From assembly GCA_902778255.1 (NCBI GenBank), contig CACYXD010000004.1, forward strand, positions 1 to 64,000: a stretch of DNA of 64,000 nt, given 5' to 3'. The translations under genes were made by a program, and so were the position numbers. The DNA is from an uncultured Prevotellaceae bacterium (GTDB lineage Bacteria; Bacteroidota; Bacteroidia; Bacteroidales; Bacteroidaceae). Under the pieces are notes generated by a model. The model was not told the DNA's origin. It was given only the letters and a program-made list of their open reading frames with translations, and searched no databases. Below are positions 39,405 through 47,891 of the stretch, piece after piece. Within the stretch, counting starts at the first letter, position 1. The number at the start of each line of letters is the position of its first letter.

Positions 39405-39587
39405 ATGAAAGCAATGAATAAAAAACAACTGGCCGACATCGAAGGCATCTCAGTCCGCACCCTGATGCGATGGTGCGAGCCCTTCCGTCAGGAGCTCACC
39501 GTCATGGGCCTCAGGCTCAGGGCCAAGAAGCTACCTCCGCACATCGTGGCCTTCCTCTCCGAAAAATTCTGCATCGACGTGGAGTAA
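39405..39587 (+). CDS. Small HTH protein, 60 aa
   Basis: MNKKQLADIEGISVRTLMRW reads as a helix-turn-helix of MerR/excisionase type (LADIEGISVRTLMRWC), followed by about 30 residues (LPPHIVAFLSEKFCIDVE). Small proteins like this accompany mobile or accessory modules in Bacteroidota. An alternative start is the ATG at 39414. It is followed immediately by the 22-bp tandem repeat. Confidence 0.6.
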   Translation: MKAMNKKQLADIEGISVRTLMRWCEPFRQELTVMGLRLRAKKLPPHIVAFLSEKFCIDVE

Positions 39588-39598
39588 TGCCAAAACAC

Positions 39599-39708
39599 CA
39601 CACGAAACAGCCTAAAACGCCATGCGAAACAGCCTAAAACGCAATGCGAAACAGGCTCAAACGCGAGGTGAAACAGGCTGAAACGCAACGCATTCAAGGC
39701 CAAAACGC
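39599..39708. repeat. Five 22-bp degenerate tandem repeats
   Basis: Units at 39599, 39621, 39643, 39665 and 39687, each exactly 22 bp. Core CGAAACAGCCTAAAACGC, drifting to TGAAACAGGCTGAAACGC, and most divergent in the last unit. There are no spacers, so it is not a CRISPR array. A short hairpin AAAACGC-AAG-GCGTTTT closes the array (39702-39718). Confidence 0.8.
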
Positions 39709-39729
39709 AAGGCGTTTTAAGTCAAAAGG

Positions 39730-39757
39730 AAAAGGGCACCCATTCGGGCACCCTTTT
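39730..39757. terminator. Bidirectional terminator between the HTH gene and nadC
   Basis: AAAAGGG (39730-39736) pairs with CCCTTTT (39751-39757), with an inner CCC-ATTC-GGG and a symmetric CA/CA internal loop. T tracts lie on both sides, suiting both convergent genes. Confidence 0.75.
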
Positions 39758-39779
39758 GTTTCAAACTTATGTGGAAGAT

Positions 39780-40631
39780 TTAGCAGGCCTTGAACGACAT
39801 GTCGAGTCCCTTGACGCTATGGGTCAGGGCACCAAAGGAGATGAAGTCCACGCCAGCCTTGGCATAGGGAATCATCGTGTCGAAAGTGATGCCGCCCGAC
39901 GACTCCGTCTCTGCACGTCCGTTGACGATCTTCACCGCCTTCTCCGTATCTTCGGGTGTGAAGTTATCAAACATGATACGGTCGCAGCCCTCGGCCAGCG
40001 CCTCGTCGAGTTCCTTGAAGTCGCGCACCTCACATTCTATCTTCAGATCCTTACCTTTGTCCTTGCAATATTGCTTGGCGCGGCTGATAGCGTTGTGGAT
40101 GCCGCCACAGAAGTCGATATGATTATCCTTCAGCAGGATCATGTCGAAGAGTCCGATACGATGGTTCATGCCGCCACCTATCTTCACGGCCTCTTTCTCA
40201 AGCATACGCATACCTGGCGTGGTCTTGCGGGTATCGAGCACGCGTGTCTTGGTACCTGCATCGATAAGGGCCTGCTGGTAGCGATTGGTCATCGTGGCAA
40301 TGCCGCTCATGCGCTGCATGATGTTGAGCATGAGGCGCTCGGTCTGGAGCAGCGAGCGCACACGGCCTGTGACCACCATGGCGATGTCGCCTTTCTTCAC
40401 TCGTGAGCCATCGCCTATGAGCACCTCGACCTGCATCTCTGGGTCAAAGCGACGGAACACTTCCTTGGCAATCTCTACACCTGCCAGGATGCCGTCTTCC
40501 TTGATCAAGAGGTGGCTCTTGCCCATAGCATCCTCAGGGATACAACACAGCGTGGTGTGGTCGCCATCGCCGATATCCTCTGCAAAAGCGAGGTCTATCA
40601 GTCTGTCGTTCAGTTCTTCTACGCTTAACAT
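39780..40631 (-). CDS. nadC: Nicotinate-nucleotide pyrophosphorylase
   Basis: 283 residues. NadC joins quinolinate to PRPP, releasing CO2, to make nicotinate mononucleotide. Motifs: ILAGVEIAKEVF, MLNIMQRMSGIAT, VLDTRKTTPGMRMLEKEAVKIGGG (catalytic Arg/Lys, shown in part) and a GGITF phosphate loop. First seen ATG at 40631 gives the usual start. Nearby nadA/nadB are not present. Confidence 0.94.
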   Translation of the reverse strand: MLSVEELNDRLIDLAFAEDIGDGDHTTLCCIPEDAMGKSHLLIKEDGILAGVEIAKEVFRRFDPEMQVEVLIGDGSRVKKGDIAMVVTGRVRSLLQTERLMLNIMQRMSGIATMTNRYQQALIDAGTKTRVLDTRKTTPGMRMLEKEAVKIGGGMNHRIGLFDMILLKDNHIDFCGGIHNAISRAKQYCKDKGKDLKIECEVRDFKELDEALAEGCDRIMFDNFTPEDTEKAVKIVNGRAETESSGGITFDTMIPYAKAGVDFISFGALTHSVKGLDMSFKAC

Positions 40632-40649
40632 AACTTCTTAACTTCTTAA

Positions 40650-41150
40650 CTACTCAAAATAAATACCAATACCGATACGGAAGCCTAAGCCGCTGTACTC
40701 AGAGAAATCTTTCGTGCTGAGGTTGTAATAGACCTCGGGCTCGATGGTGACGGTACGATTGAGAAAATAGGAATAGCCACACTGGACGGTGGGCAGGAAA
40801 TCGTCGAACTTATTCTGGTGGAGATAGTTGATACCAGCACCGATATAGATGCCGTTTTCCTCGATGTAATAACGGAAGCCGGCTCCGAGTTTGAAGGTGT
40901 TGTCGTAATGCTTATACCAGTCGTAGCCCAGCGTGCCAGTGACCATCCAGTCGTCCTCGACCAGATAGCCGAGTTTTGCATCAAGGTCCATGTGCCAGTT
41001 CTGGTTCTTGTTCCAGTTGAGGTCAAGACCTGAGAGGCTGGCTGAGGCATAAATCTTGTCTTTAGCGAAAGGCAGACGGTCTTCCGTCTGAGCATTACCT
41101 GCGAGCGCAAACATCAGGGCGCAGGCCATTGTAAGAATTGTTTTCTTCAT
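40650..41150 (-). CDS. Small outer-membrane beta-barrel protein
   Basis: 166 residues with signal peptide (MKKTILTMACALMFALAGNAQ). Alternating hydrophobic strands with many Tyr and Trp (WMVTGTLGYDWYKHYD) and a terminal IGIGIYFE, as in small outer-membrane barrels (OmpX-like size). Function unknown. Lies 3 bp after the cstA stop and before nadC on the same strand. Confidence 0.75.
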   Translation of the reverse strand: MKKTILTMACALMFALAGNAQTEDRLPFAKDKIYASASLSGLDLNWNKNQNWHMDLDAKLGYLVEDDWMVTGTLGYDWYKHYDNTFKLGAGFRYYIEENGIYIGAGINYLHQNKFDDFLPTVQCGYSYFLNRTVTIEPEVYYNLSTKDFSEYSGLGFRIGIGIYFE

Positions 41151-41153
41151 AAC

Positions 41154-42617
41154 TTATTTTTGGGTTTTATTGAATTTCAGATACCATACGATGAACCATA
41201 CGAATGCGAGCAGGCAGGTGGCTGCAGCGATGAACGAGGCATTGGTAAGGTCGAGACTGAGCACCTGCTCAGAGAACAGATAAGTGATGCAGACGGTGGT
41301 CATAAACAGGGCTGGAATCAGCGTGATGAAATAGTTCTTGCGGGCACGCACCAGATAGACGGTAATAGCCCAGAGGGTGAAGACAGAGAGCGTCTGATTG
41401 CTCCAGCCAAACCAGCTCCAGATAACGTCGAAGCCCTCGGGATTGGCCATCTGCCAGATGAGCAGGGCAATGACAGCAGTAAACATAGGGATGCATACGT
41501 AGAGGCGCTTGCGGATGCTCTTCTGCTCCAAATGGATGAAGTCGGCAATGATAAGACGGGCTGAGCGCAGCGCCGTGTCGCCACTGGTAATGGGAGCTGC
41601 CACAACACCGAGGATGGCCAGGATGCTGCCAAAGACGCCCAACCAGTTTTCGCACACCATGTTGACGATGCCTGGCGCCTTGCTGATCACGCTCTCGCCA
41701 CCTGCCATCTCCTGATAGCCAGGCGTGGGCTCGTTGTAGAAGAAATACATGGCCACCGTAGCCCAGATAAGTGCTACGAGACCCTCGGTAATCATGGCAC
41801 CATAGAAAATGGGGCGTCCCATCTTCTCGCTCTTCACGCAACGGGCCATCAAGGGGCTCTGGGTAGCGTGGAAGCCGCTGATGGCGCCACAGGCGATGGT
41901 GATAAACAGGCAGGGGAAGATATTCTTCGCCGTGAGCGAGGCCTCGCCTACCCCCTCCCAAAGCTCAGGGATATTGGGCTGCTTCACGAAGAGCATCGCC
42001 ATCAGGGCCACAGCCATAAAGAGCAGCGAGAAGGCAAAGAGCGGATAGACCTTGCCGATAATCTTATCGATAGGCATCATCGTGGCAATAATATAATACA
42101 CGAAGATGACGACAATCCAGAAGGTGCTGTTCGTCAGGAATTCTACGCCGGAATCCTTGCAAAGCGTCTGCAACAAGGAGGCAGGACTATACACAAAGAC
42201 CGCACCCACCATCATCAGCAGGAACACGGAGAAGATGAGCATCACCTGCTTGGGCACATTACCCAGATACTTGCCGATAATCTCGGGCAGGTTGGCACCA
42301 CCATTACGCATAGAGAGCATACCTGAGAGGTAGTCGTGAGTGGCACCAGCGAAGATGCATCCAAGAATAATCCAAAGATAGGCAGCGGGGCCGAACTTAG
42401 CACCCATGATAGCTCCAAAGATGGGGCCTGTGCCCGCAATGTTCAGAAACTGGATCATGAAAATCTTCCATGAAGGCAGCACCATGAAATCAACACCATC
42501 GGCCTTGGCAATGGCAGGCGTAGGTCTGTCGTCAGGTCCAAACACTCTCTCAACAAAGCGGCCATAGAGGAAATAGCCCAATACAAGAGCCACAAGGCTC
42601 ACCACAAAAGTTATCAT
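41154..42617 (-). CDS. cstA: CstA-family carbon starvation / pyruvate-type transporter
   Basis: 487 residues in many membrane helices, the short form of the family (E. coli CstA is about 700). Recognised by the start (FLYGRFVERVFGPDDRPTPA), NIAGTGPIFGAIMGAKFGP, GATHDYLSGMLSMRNGG and the later GFHATQSPLMARC. CstA relatives import peptides or pyruvate. The ATG at 42617 is used; an upstream TTG at 42650 overlaps the -7 box. Divergent from the GHL10 gene. Confidence 0.88.
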   Translation of the reverse strand: MITFVVSLVALVLGYFLYGRFVERVFGPDDRPTPAIAKADGVDFMVLPSWKIFMIQFLNIAGTGPIFGAIMGAKFGPAAYLWIILGCIFAGATHDYLSGMLSMRNGGANLPEIIGKYLGNVPKQVMLIFSVFLLMMVGAVFVYSPASLLQTLCKDSGVEFLTNSTFWIVVIFVYYIIATMMPIDKIIGKVYPLFAFSLLFMAVALMAMLFVKQPNIPELWEGVGEASLTAKNIFPCLFITIACGAISGFHATQSPLMARCVKSEKMGRPIFYGAMITEGLVALIWATVAMYFFYNEPTPGYQEMAGGESVISKAPGIVNMVCENWLGVFGSILAILGVVAAPITSGDTALRSARLIIADFIHLEQKSIRKRLYVCIPMFTAVIALLIWQMANPEGFDVIWSWFGWSNQTLSVFTLWAITVYLVRARKNYFITLIPALFMTTVCITYLFSEQVLSLDLTNASFIAAATCLLAFVWFIVWYLKFNKTQK

Positions 42618-42647
42618 TTCTTTGTTACTAATTTTGAATTGACGTTG

Positions 42648-42655
42648 CAAAATTA
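42648..42655 (-). promoter_or_regulatory. -7 box for cstA
   Basis: TAATTTTG on the minus strand, 30 nt before the ATG at 42617. The -33 region would fall within or at the edge of the ATTATGA repeat. Confidence 0.5.
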
Positions 42656-42662
42656 GAAAATA

Positions 42663-42695
42663 ATTATGAATTATGAATTATGAATTATGAATTAT
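42663..42695. repeat. 7-bp simple sequence repeat (ATTATGA)x4.7 in a divergent promoter
   Basis: Perfect ATTATGA units at 42663, 42670, 42677 and 42684, with a partial unit to 42695. It lies between the -7 boxes of cstA and the GHL10 gene, exactly where the plus-strand -33 element should be. Confidence 0.9.
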
Positions 42696-42699
42696 TTTG

Positions 42700-42707
42700 T
42701 ATCTTTG
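42700..42707 (+). promoter_or_regulatory. -7 box for the GHL10 gene
   Basis: TATCTTTG, 18 nt before the ATG at 42726. The -33 position falls in the 7-bp repeat. Confidence 0.55.
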
Positions 42708-42725
42708 CAGGCAAATTTTGAAGAA

Positions 42726-44336
42726 ATGAAGAAATATCTTTGTATTCTACTATTTTTACTGGCCTTTGTAACAATTTGGGCACAGTCTCCAAAACACGAA
42801 GTCAGAGCCGTATGGCTGACCACAATAGGAGGCATAGACTGGCCTCACTCCTACAAAGCCGATGCCCAAAAGAAAGAGCTGACAGAGATACTTGATAAGT
42901 TGAAAGCGGCGGGCATCAACACCATCATCGTACAGACGCGCGTCAGAGGCACCACCATCTACCCCTCGGCCATAGAGCCTTGGGACGGCTGTATCACGGG
43001 CAACCCTGGCAAACGCCCCTCGTACGACCCCCTGCAGCTGTGTATCGACGAGTGTCATCAGCGCGGAATGGAGTGTCACGCCTGGGTGGTGACCATCCCC
43101 GTAGGAAAATGGAACAAGCTGGGATGCAAGCAGTTGCGACAGAAATTTCCCAAGCTCATCAAGAAGATTGGCGAGGACGGCTATATGGACCCTGAGCAGG
43201 GTCAGACGGGCGACTATATCGCCTCTATCTGTCAGGAAATCGTCAGGAACTATGATGTGGACGGTATCCATCTGGACTATATCCGCTATCCGGAGACGTG
43301 GAAAATCAAGGTGAGCCGACCTCAGGGCAGGGAGTATATCACCAGCATCGTGCGCAAGATCAACAAGGTGGTGAAAGCAGAGAAGCCCTGGGTGAAACTC
43401 TCGTGCTCGCCCATTGGCAAATACGACGATCTGCGACGCTATCGTGCCGGTGGCTGGAATGCACGTACTACCGTGTGCCAGGATGCACAGGCGTGGCTGA
43501 AAGACGGACTGATGGACGCTCTCTTCCCCATGATGTATTTTCAGGGAAACAATTTCTTTCCCTTCGCCATTGACTGGAAGGAACAGAGTGCGGGGCGCAT
43601 CGTGGTGCCTGGACTGGGCATCTACTTCCTGGACCCCCGCGAAGGAAAATGGACCATCGACCAGGTGGAGCGCCAGATGTATGTCAGCCGACTGCTGGGC
43701 CTTGGCCATTGCTACTTCCGCTCGAAATTCTTTACTGACAACGTGAAGGGTATCTACGACTTCGGCGCCAGGTTTGATGCTGTGCCCGCACTGGTGCCGC
43801 CAATGACATGGGCAGGCAAGCGCCAGCCCTCAGAACCCGCCTCAATAACACTTAACGGCAACACACTCTCATGGACTGAAGCTACAGACCCAAGCGATGC
43901 GCCATATCTTTTATATAATGTGTATGCCAGCGAGGACTTCCCCGTGGACATCACGAAGGCCGAGAACCTGATGGCTATGCGACTGACCAAAACCAGTATT
44001 CTGGTACCTAATAATGGTAAGAATTATGCCGTTACGGCCATGAACCGATACGGACAGGAGAGTACGCCTGCCCAGGTGCTGATTAACGCTGGTGGGAAAT
44101 ATGCCAAACAGAAGCTGACCAAGACGGATGGACGACTGGTCGCCCTGCCCAAGAAGGGTGCTGTGCTCGACGCAGAATACATTATCATCGAGAACTTTGC
44201 CGGACAGCAGATGGCTATACAGCCCTATAAGGAACTGATAGATGTAAGCGCCCTACCCGACGGACTTTACCAGCTCCGCTCGCTGGGAAAAAAAGGCCGC
44301 AATCATCGCATCGGATATTTTAGCATCAAGCGCTGA
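42726..44336 (+). CDS. Exported glycosyl hydrolase-like (GHL10 / YngK-type) protein
   Basis: 536 residues. Signal peptide at 1-20 (MKKYLCILLFLLAFVTIWAQ). Residues about 25-330 match the GHL10 TIM-barrel family (EVRAVWLTTIGGIDWPHSY, then GINTIIVQTRVRGTTIYPS, GIHLDYIRYPE, WVKLSCSPIGKY). The C-terminal 180 look like two beta-sandwich domains (FN3-like: YNVYASEDFPVDITKAENL in part). It probably acts on a periplasmic or surface glycan; related proteins have been tied to peptidoglycan. The upstream in-frame ATG at 42687 overlaps the promoter and is not used. Confidence 0.85.
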   Translation: MKKYLCILLFLLAFVTIWAQSPKHEVRAVWLTTIGGIDWPHSYKADAQKKELTEILDKLKAAGINTIIVQTRVRGTTIYPSAIEPWDGCITGNPGKRPSYDPLQLCIDECHQRGMECHAWVVTIPVGKWNKLGCKQLRQKFPKLIKKIGEDGYMDPEQGQTGDYIASICQEIVRNYDVDGIHLDYIRYPETWKIKVSRPQGREYITSIVRKINKVVKAEKPWVKLSCSPIGKYDDLRRYRAGGWNARTTVCQDAQAWLKDGLMDALFPMMYFQGNNFFPFAIDWKEQSAGRIVVPGLGIYFLDPREGKWTIDQVERQMYVSRLLGLGHCYFRSKFFTDNVKGIYDFGARFDAVPALVPPMTWAGKRQPSEPASITLNGNTLSWTEATDPSDAPYLLYNVYASEDFPVDITKAENLMAMRLTKTSILVPNNGKNYAVTAMNRYGQESTPAQVLINAGGKYAKQKLTKTDGRLVALPKKGAVLDAEYIIIENFAGQQMAIQPYKELIDVSALPDGLYQLRSLGKKGRNHRIGYFSIKR

Positions 44337-44425
44337 GAACTGCATATAAATAAATTACTTATTCAAATAACGTCATATTTTGCAAAAATATGCAAATGAC
44401 GACATGATATTTCAATAAATATTAG

Positions 44426-44433
44426 TAACTTTG
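44426..44433 (+). promoter_or_regulatory. -7 box for carB
   Basis: TAACTTTG, 29 nt before the carB ATG at 44463. Confidence 0.55.
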
Positions 44434-44462
44434 CACGCAAATTGACTTAAACCCCAAAATAA

Positions 44463-47400
44463 ATGAACAAAAAGAATCTTAAGAAGGTGCTCGTACTCGG
44501 TTCGGGCGCACTGAAAATCGGACAGGCAGGCGAGTTTGACTACTCGGGCTCGCAAGCCCTGAAAGCCCTGCGCGAAGAGGGCATCAAGAGCGTGTTGGTG
44601 AATCCAAACATTGCCACCATCCAGACATCGGAAGGTATTGCCGACCAAGTGTATTTCCAACCCGTGAACACCCATTTCGTCACAGAGATCATCAAGAAAG
44701 AACGTCCTGACGGCATCCTGCTGGCATTCGGCGGACAGACGGCCCTGAACTGTGGTACGGAACTCTATCTGAACGGCACGCTGAAGGAGTATGGCGTTGA
44801 GGTGCTGGGCACCAGCGTAGAGGCTATCATGGATACAGAGGACCGCGACCGCTTCGTGAAGAAACTTGATGAGATAGAACTGAAGACACCCGTGAGCCAC
44901 GCCGTAGAGAATATGGAAGACGCGCTGAAGGCTGCCCACGAGATTGGATTCCCCATCATGATCCGTTCGGCATACGCGCTGGGTGGACTGGGTTCTGGTA
45001 TCTGTCCTGACGAGAAGGCCTTTAAGGAGCTGGCTGAATCGGCCTTCACCTTTGCACCTCAGATTCTGGTGGAAGAGAGCCTGAAGGGCTGGAAGGAGAT
45101 TGAGTTTGAGTGCATCCGCGACGCTAACGACCGTTGCTTCACGGTGGCCTCGATGGAGAACTTCGACCCCCTGGGTATTCATACTGGTGAGTCAATTGTG
45201 GTGGCTCCTACTTGCTCGCTGACCGAGGAGCAGGTGAAGATGTTGCAGGAGATCACCATCAAGTGCGTGCGTCATCTGGGTATCGTAGGCGAGTGTAACA
45301 TTCAGTTTGCCTTCAATGCTGTGACCAACGACTATCGTATCATCGAGATCAACGCCCGCCTGAGTCGTTCTTCGGCTCTGGCTTCAAAGGCTACGGGTTA
45401 TCCCCTCGCCTTCGTGGCTGCTAAGATTGCGCTGGGCTACACCCTCGACCAGATTGGCGAGATGGGTACGACGAGTTCTGCATACGTGGCTCCAAGCCTC
45501 GATTATATGATCTGTAAGATTCCTCGTTGGGACCTGACGAAGTTTGCTGGCGTGAGCCGTCAGATTGGTTCGTCGATGAAGTCTGTGGGTGAGATTATGT
45601 CTATCGGCCGCAGCTTCGAGGAGATGATGCAGAAGGGTCTGCGTATGATTGGTCAGGGTATGCACGGCTTCGTGGGCAACGACCACACGAAGTTCGATAA
45701 TCTGGATGAAGAACTGGCTAACCCCACCGACCTGCGTATCTTCGCTATCGCACAGGCTCTGGAAGAGGGCTACACCATCGAGCGCATTGAGGAGCTGACA
45801 AAGATTGATCCTTGGTTCCTGGAGCGCCTGAAGCATATCGTTGACCTGAAGCACGAGTTGCAGAAGTACAACAAGTTGGAGGAGCTCTCTGACGAGTTGC
45901 TGCTGGAGGTGAAGCGCTGTGGCTTCTCTGACTTCCAGATTGCCCGCTTCGTGCTGAAGACCAAGTCAACCAACATGGAGAAGGAGAACCTCGAGGTGCG
46001 CAAGATCCGTAAGCAGCGTGGCATCCTGCCTTCAGTAAAGCGCATACCTACCGTGGCCAGCGAGCATCCCGAACTGACCAACTATCTGTATTTCACCTAT
46101 ACCCACGTACCTGCCTTTGGCGACACCAAGGGTGAGAACTACAAGGCTGCCCATGATATCAACTATTATAACAATGAGAAATCGGTGGTGGTGCTGGGTT
46201 CTGGTGCTTACCGTATTGGTTCGAGCGTAGAGTTCGACTGGTGTTCTGTGAATGCCATCAATACTGCTCGCAAACTGGGTTACAAGTCAATCATGATCAA
46301 TTACAACCCTGAGACCGTATCTACCGACTACGATATGTGCGACCGTCTGTACTTCGACGAGCTGTCATTGGAGCGTGTGCTCGACGTGATGGACTTGGAG
46401 CAGCCTCGCGGCGTGATCGTCTCTGTGGGTGGTCAGATTCCAAACAACCTGGCCATGAAGCTGTATCGCCAGGGCGTTCCTGTGCTGGGCACATCGCCTG
46501 TGAACATCGACCGTGCTGAGAACCGTGACAAGTTCTCTGCTATGCTCGACAAGCTGGGTATCGACCAGCCTGCATGGCGTGCGCTGACCTCGTTTGAGGA
46601 TGTGAAGGAGTTTGTGGACAAGGTGGGCTATCCCGTCCTGGTGCGTCCTTCATACGTGCTCTCGGGTGCTGCCATGAACGTGTGCTACGATGACGAGGAG
46701 CTGCATCGCTTCCTGAATATGGCTACTGAGGTGTCGAAGGAATTCCCTGTGGTTATCTCGAAGTTCATGACAGAGACCAAGGAGATTGAGTTCGACGCTG
46801 TGGCCGACAAGGGCGAGGTGGTAGAATATGCTATCTCTGAGCACGTAGAATATGCTGGTGTACACTCTGGTGACGCCACCATGGTATTCCCTGCTCAGAA
46901 CATCTATTTCTCTACTGTCCGTCAGATTAAGAAGATTGCCTATAAGATTGCTGCTGAGCTGAACATCAGCGGTCCTTTCAATATCCAGTTCCTGGCTAAG
47001 AACCGCGAGGTGAAAGTGATCGAGTGTAACCTGCGCGCCAGTCGTTCGTTCCCCTTCGTATCAAAGATCCTGAAGCGCAACTTCATCGAGACAGCTACGA
47101 AGATCATGCTCGACGCGCCCTATCAGCGTCCTGACAAGAGCGAGTTCGATATTGACCGCATCGGCGTAAAAGCTTCGCAGTTCTCGTTCGCCCGCTTGCA
47201 GAATGCCGACCCCGTGCTGGGTGTGGATATGAGTTCTACGGGTGAGGTAGGCTGCTTGGGCGACGACCTCAACGAGGCATTGATCAACGCCCTAATCGCT
47301 ACTGGCTATTCTATTCCTAAGGATGCCGTGCTCATCTCTTCTGGTGGTGCCAAGGGTAAGGTAAGCTTGCTGGAGCCCGCTCAGCAGTTGGCTAAGAAGG

Positions 47401-47726
47401 GCTACACCATCTATGCTACAGGTGGTACTGCTAAATTCTTCAACGATAACGGTGTGAAGGCTGTTGCCGTGAACTGGCCCGACGAGGCTGGCGACAACAA
47501 CGTGATGGATCTCATCAGTCAGCATAAGGTGGGCCTGGTGATCAACGTACCCAAGAATCACACCTCGCGCGAGCTGACCAATGGCTACAAGATTCGTCGT
47601 GGTGCCATTGACCACAACATCCCCTTGATGACGAATGTTCGTTTGGCTAAGGCTTTCATCGAGGCCTTCACAGCCATGAGTCTCAACGACGTCAAGATCA
47701 AGTCTTGGCAGGAGTATAACAACTAA
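44463..47726 (+). CDS. carB: Carbamoyl-phosphate synthase large subunit
   Basis: 1087 residues, usual length. It makes carbamoyl phosphate from bicarbonate, ammonia and two ATP for arginine and pyrimidine synthesis. Two homologous ATP-grasp halves are seen (SGALKIGQAGEFDYSG near 17; GSGAYRIGSSVEFDW near 580), with metal-binding ends EINARLSRSSALASKATGY and ECNLRASRSFPFVSK. The C-terminal MGS-like regulatory domain (from about 950) is present. carA is not adjacent; the gene has its own -7 box and a hairpin after the stop. Codon use is very GC-biased and regular, as in highly expressed genes. Confidence 0.97.
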   Translation: MNKKNLKKVLVLGSGALKIGQAGEFDYSGSQALKALREEGIKSVLVNPNIATIQTSEGIADQVYFQPVNTHFVTEIIKKERPDGILLAFGGQTALNCGTELYLNGTLKEYGVEVLGTSVEAIMDTEDRDRFVKKLDEIELKTPVSHAVENMEDALKAAHEIGFPIMIRSAYALGGLGSGICPDEKAFKELAESAFTFAPQILVEESLKGWKEIEFECIRDANDRCFTVASMENFDPLGIHTGESIVVAPTCSLTEEQVKMLQEITIKCVRHLGIVGECNIQFAFNAVTNDYRIIEINARLSRSSALASKATGYPLAFVAAKIALGYTLDQIGEMGTTSSAYVAPSLDYMICKIPRWDLTKFAGVSRQIGSSMKSVGEIMSIGRSFEEMMQKGLRMIGQGMHGFVGNDHTKFDNLDEELANPTDLRIFAIAQALEEGYTIERIEELTKIDPWFLERLKHIVDLKHELQKYNKLEELSDELLLEVKRCGFSDFQIARFVLKTKSTNMEKENLEVRKIRKQRGILPSVKRIPTVASEHPELTNYLYFTYTHVPAFGDTKGENYKAAHDINYYNNEKSVVVLGSGAYRIGSSVEFDWCSVNAINTARKLGYKSIMINYNPETVSTDYDMCDRLYFDELSLERVLDVMDLEQPRGVIVSVGGQIPNNLAMKLYRQGVPVLGTSPVNIDRAENRDKFSAMLDKLGIDQPAWRALTSFEDVKEFVDKVGYPVLVRPSYVLSGAAMNVCYDDEELHRFLNMATEVSKEFPVVISKFMTETKEIEFDAVADKGEVVEYAISEHVEYAGVHSGDATMVFPAQNIYFSTVRQIKKIAYKIAAELNISGPFNIQFLAKNREVKVIECNLRASRSFPFVSKILKRNFIETATKIMLDAPYQRPDKSEFDIDRIGVKASQFSFARLQNADPVLGVDMSSTGEVGCLGDDLNEALINALIATGYSIPKDAVLISSGGAKGKVSLLEPAQQLAKKGYTIYATGGTAKFFNDNGVKAVAVNWPDEAGDNNVMDLISQHKVGLVINVPKNHTSRELTNGYKIRRGAIDHNIPLMTNVRLAKAFIEAFTAMSLNDVKIKSWQEYNN

Positions 47727-47744
47727 TAGATACTATTTGATCAA

Positions 47745-47778
47745 ATATCGGGCGAATCTGAAAAGACTCGTCCGATAT
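47745..47778 (+). terminator. Probable terminator after carB
   Basis: ATATCGG (47745-47751) pairs with CCGATAT (47772-47778), with further inner pairing. The following T tract is weak. Confidence 0.5.
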
Positions 47779-47851
47779 GTGTTTAATGTCAACAAGGAAA
47801 GACATTGATATATTTTTTTGCATTTTCCCTTGTATATCAAATTTTTTATTG

Positions 47852-47859
47852 TATCTTTG
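47852..47859 (+). promoter_or_regulatory. -7 box for the acidic 268-aa gene
   Basis: TATCTTTG with TTG 19 nt upstream (47830-47832). The leader to the ATG at 47892 is about 25-30 nt. Confidence 0.55.
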
Positions 47860-47891
47860 CCGAGTGAAACAAGAAAAACGAGAATAAGACT

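Noticed and set aside
39599-39708. CRISPR-like array
   Set aside because: The repeats are directly adjacent with no unique spacers and there is no cas gene in the window.
42756-43709. 317-aa minus-strand ORF inside the GHL10 gene
   Set aside because: Antisense shadow of a clear signal-peptide-bearing gene; no recognisable motif.
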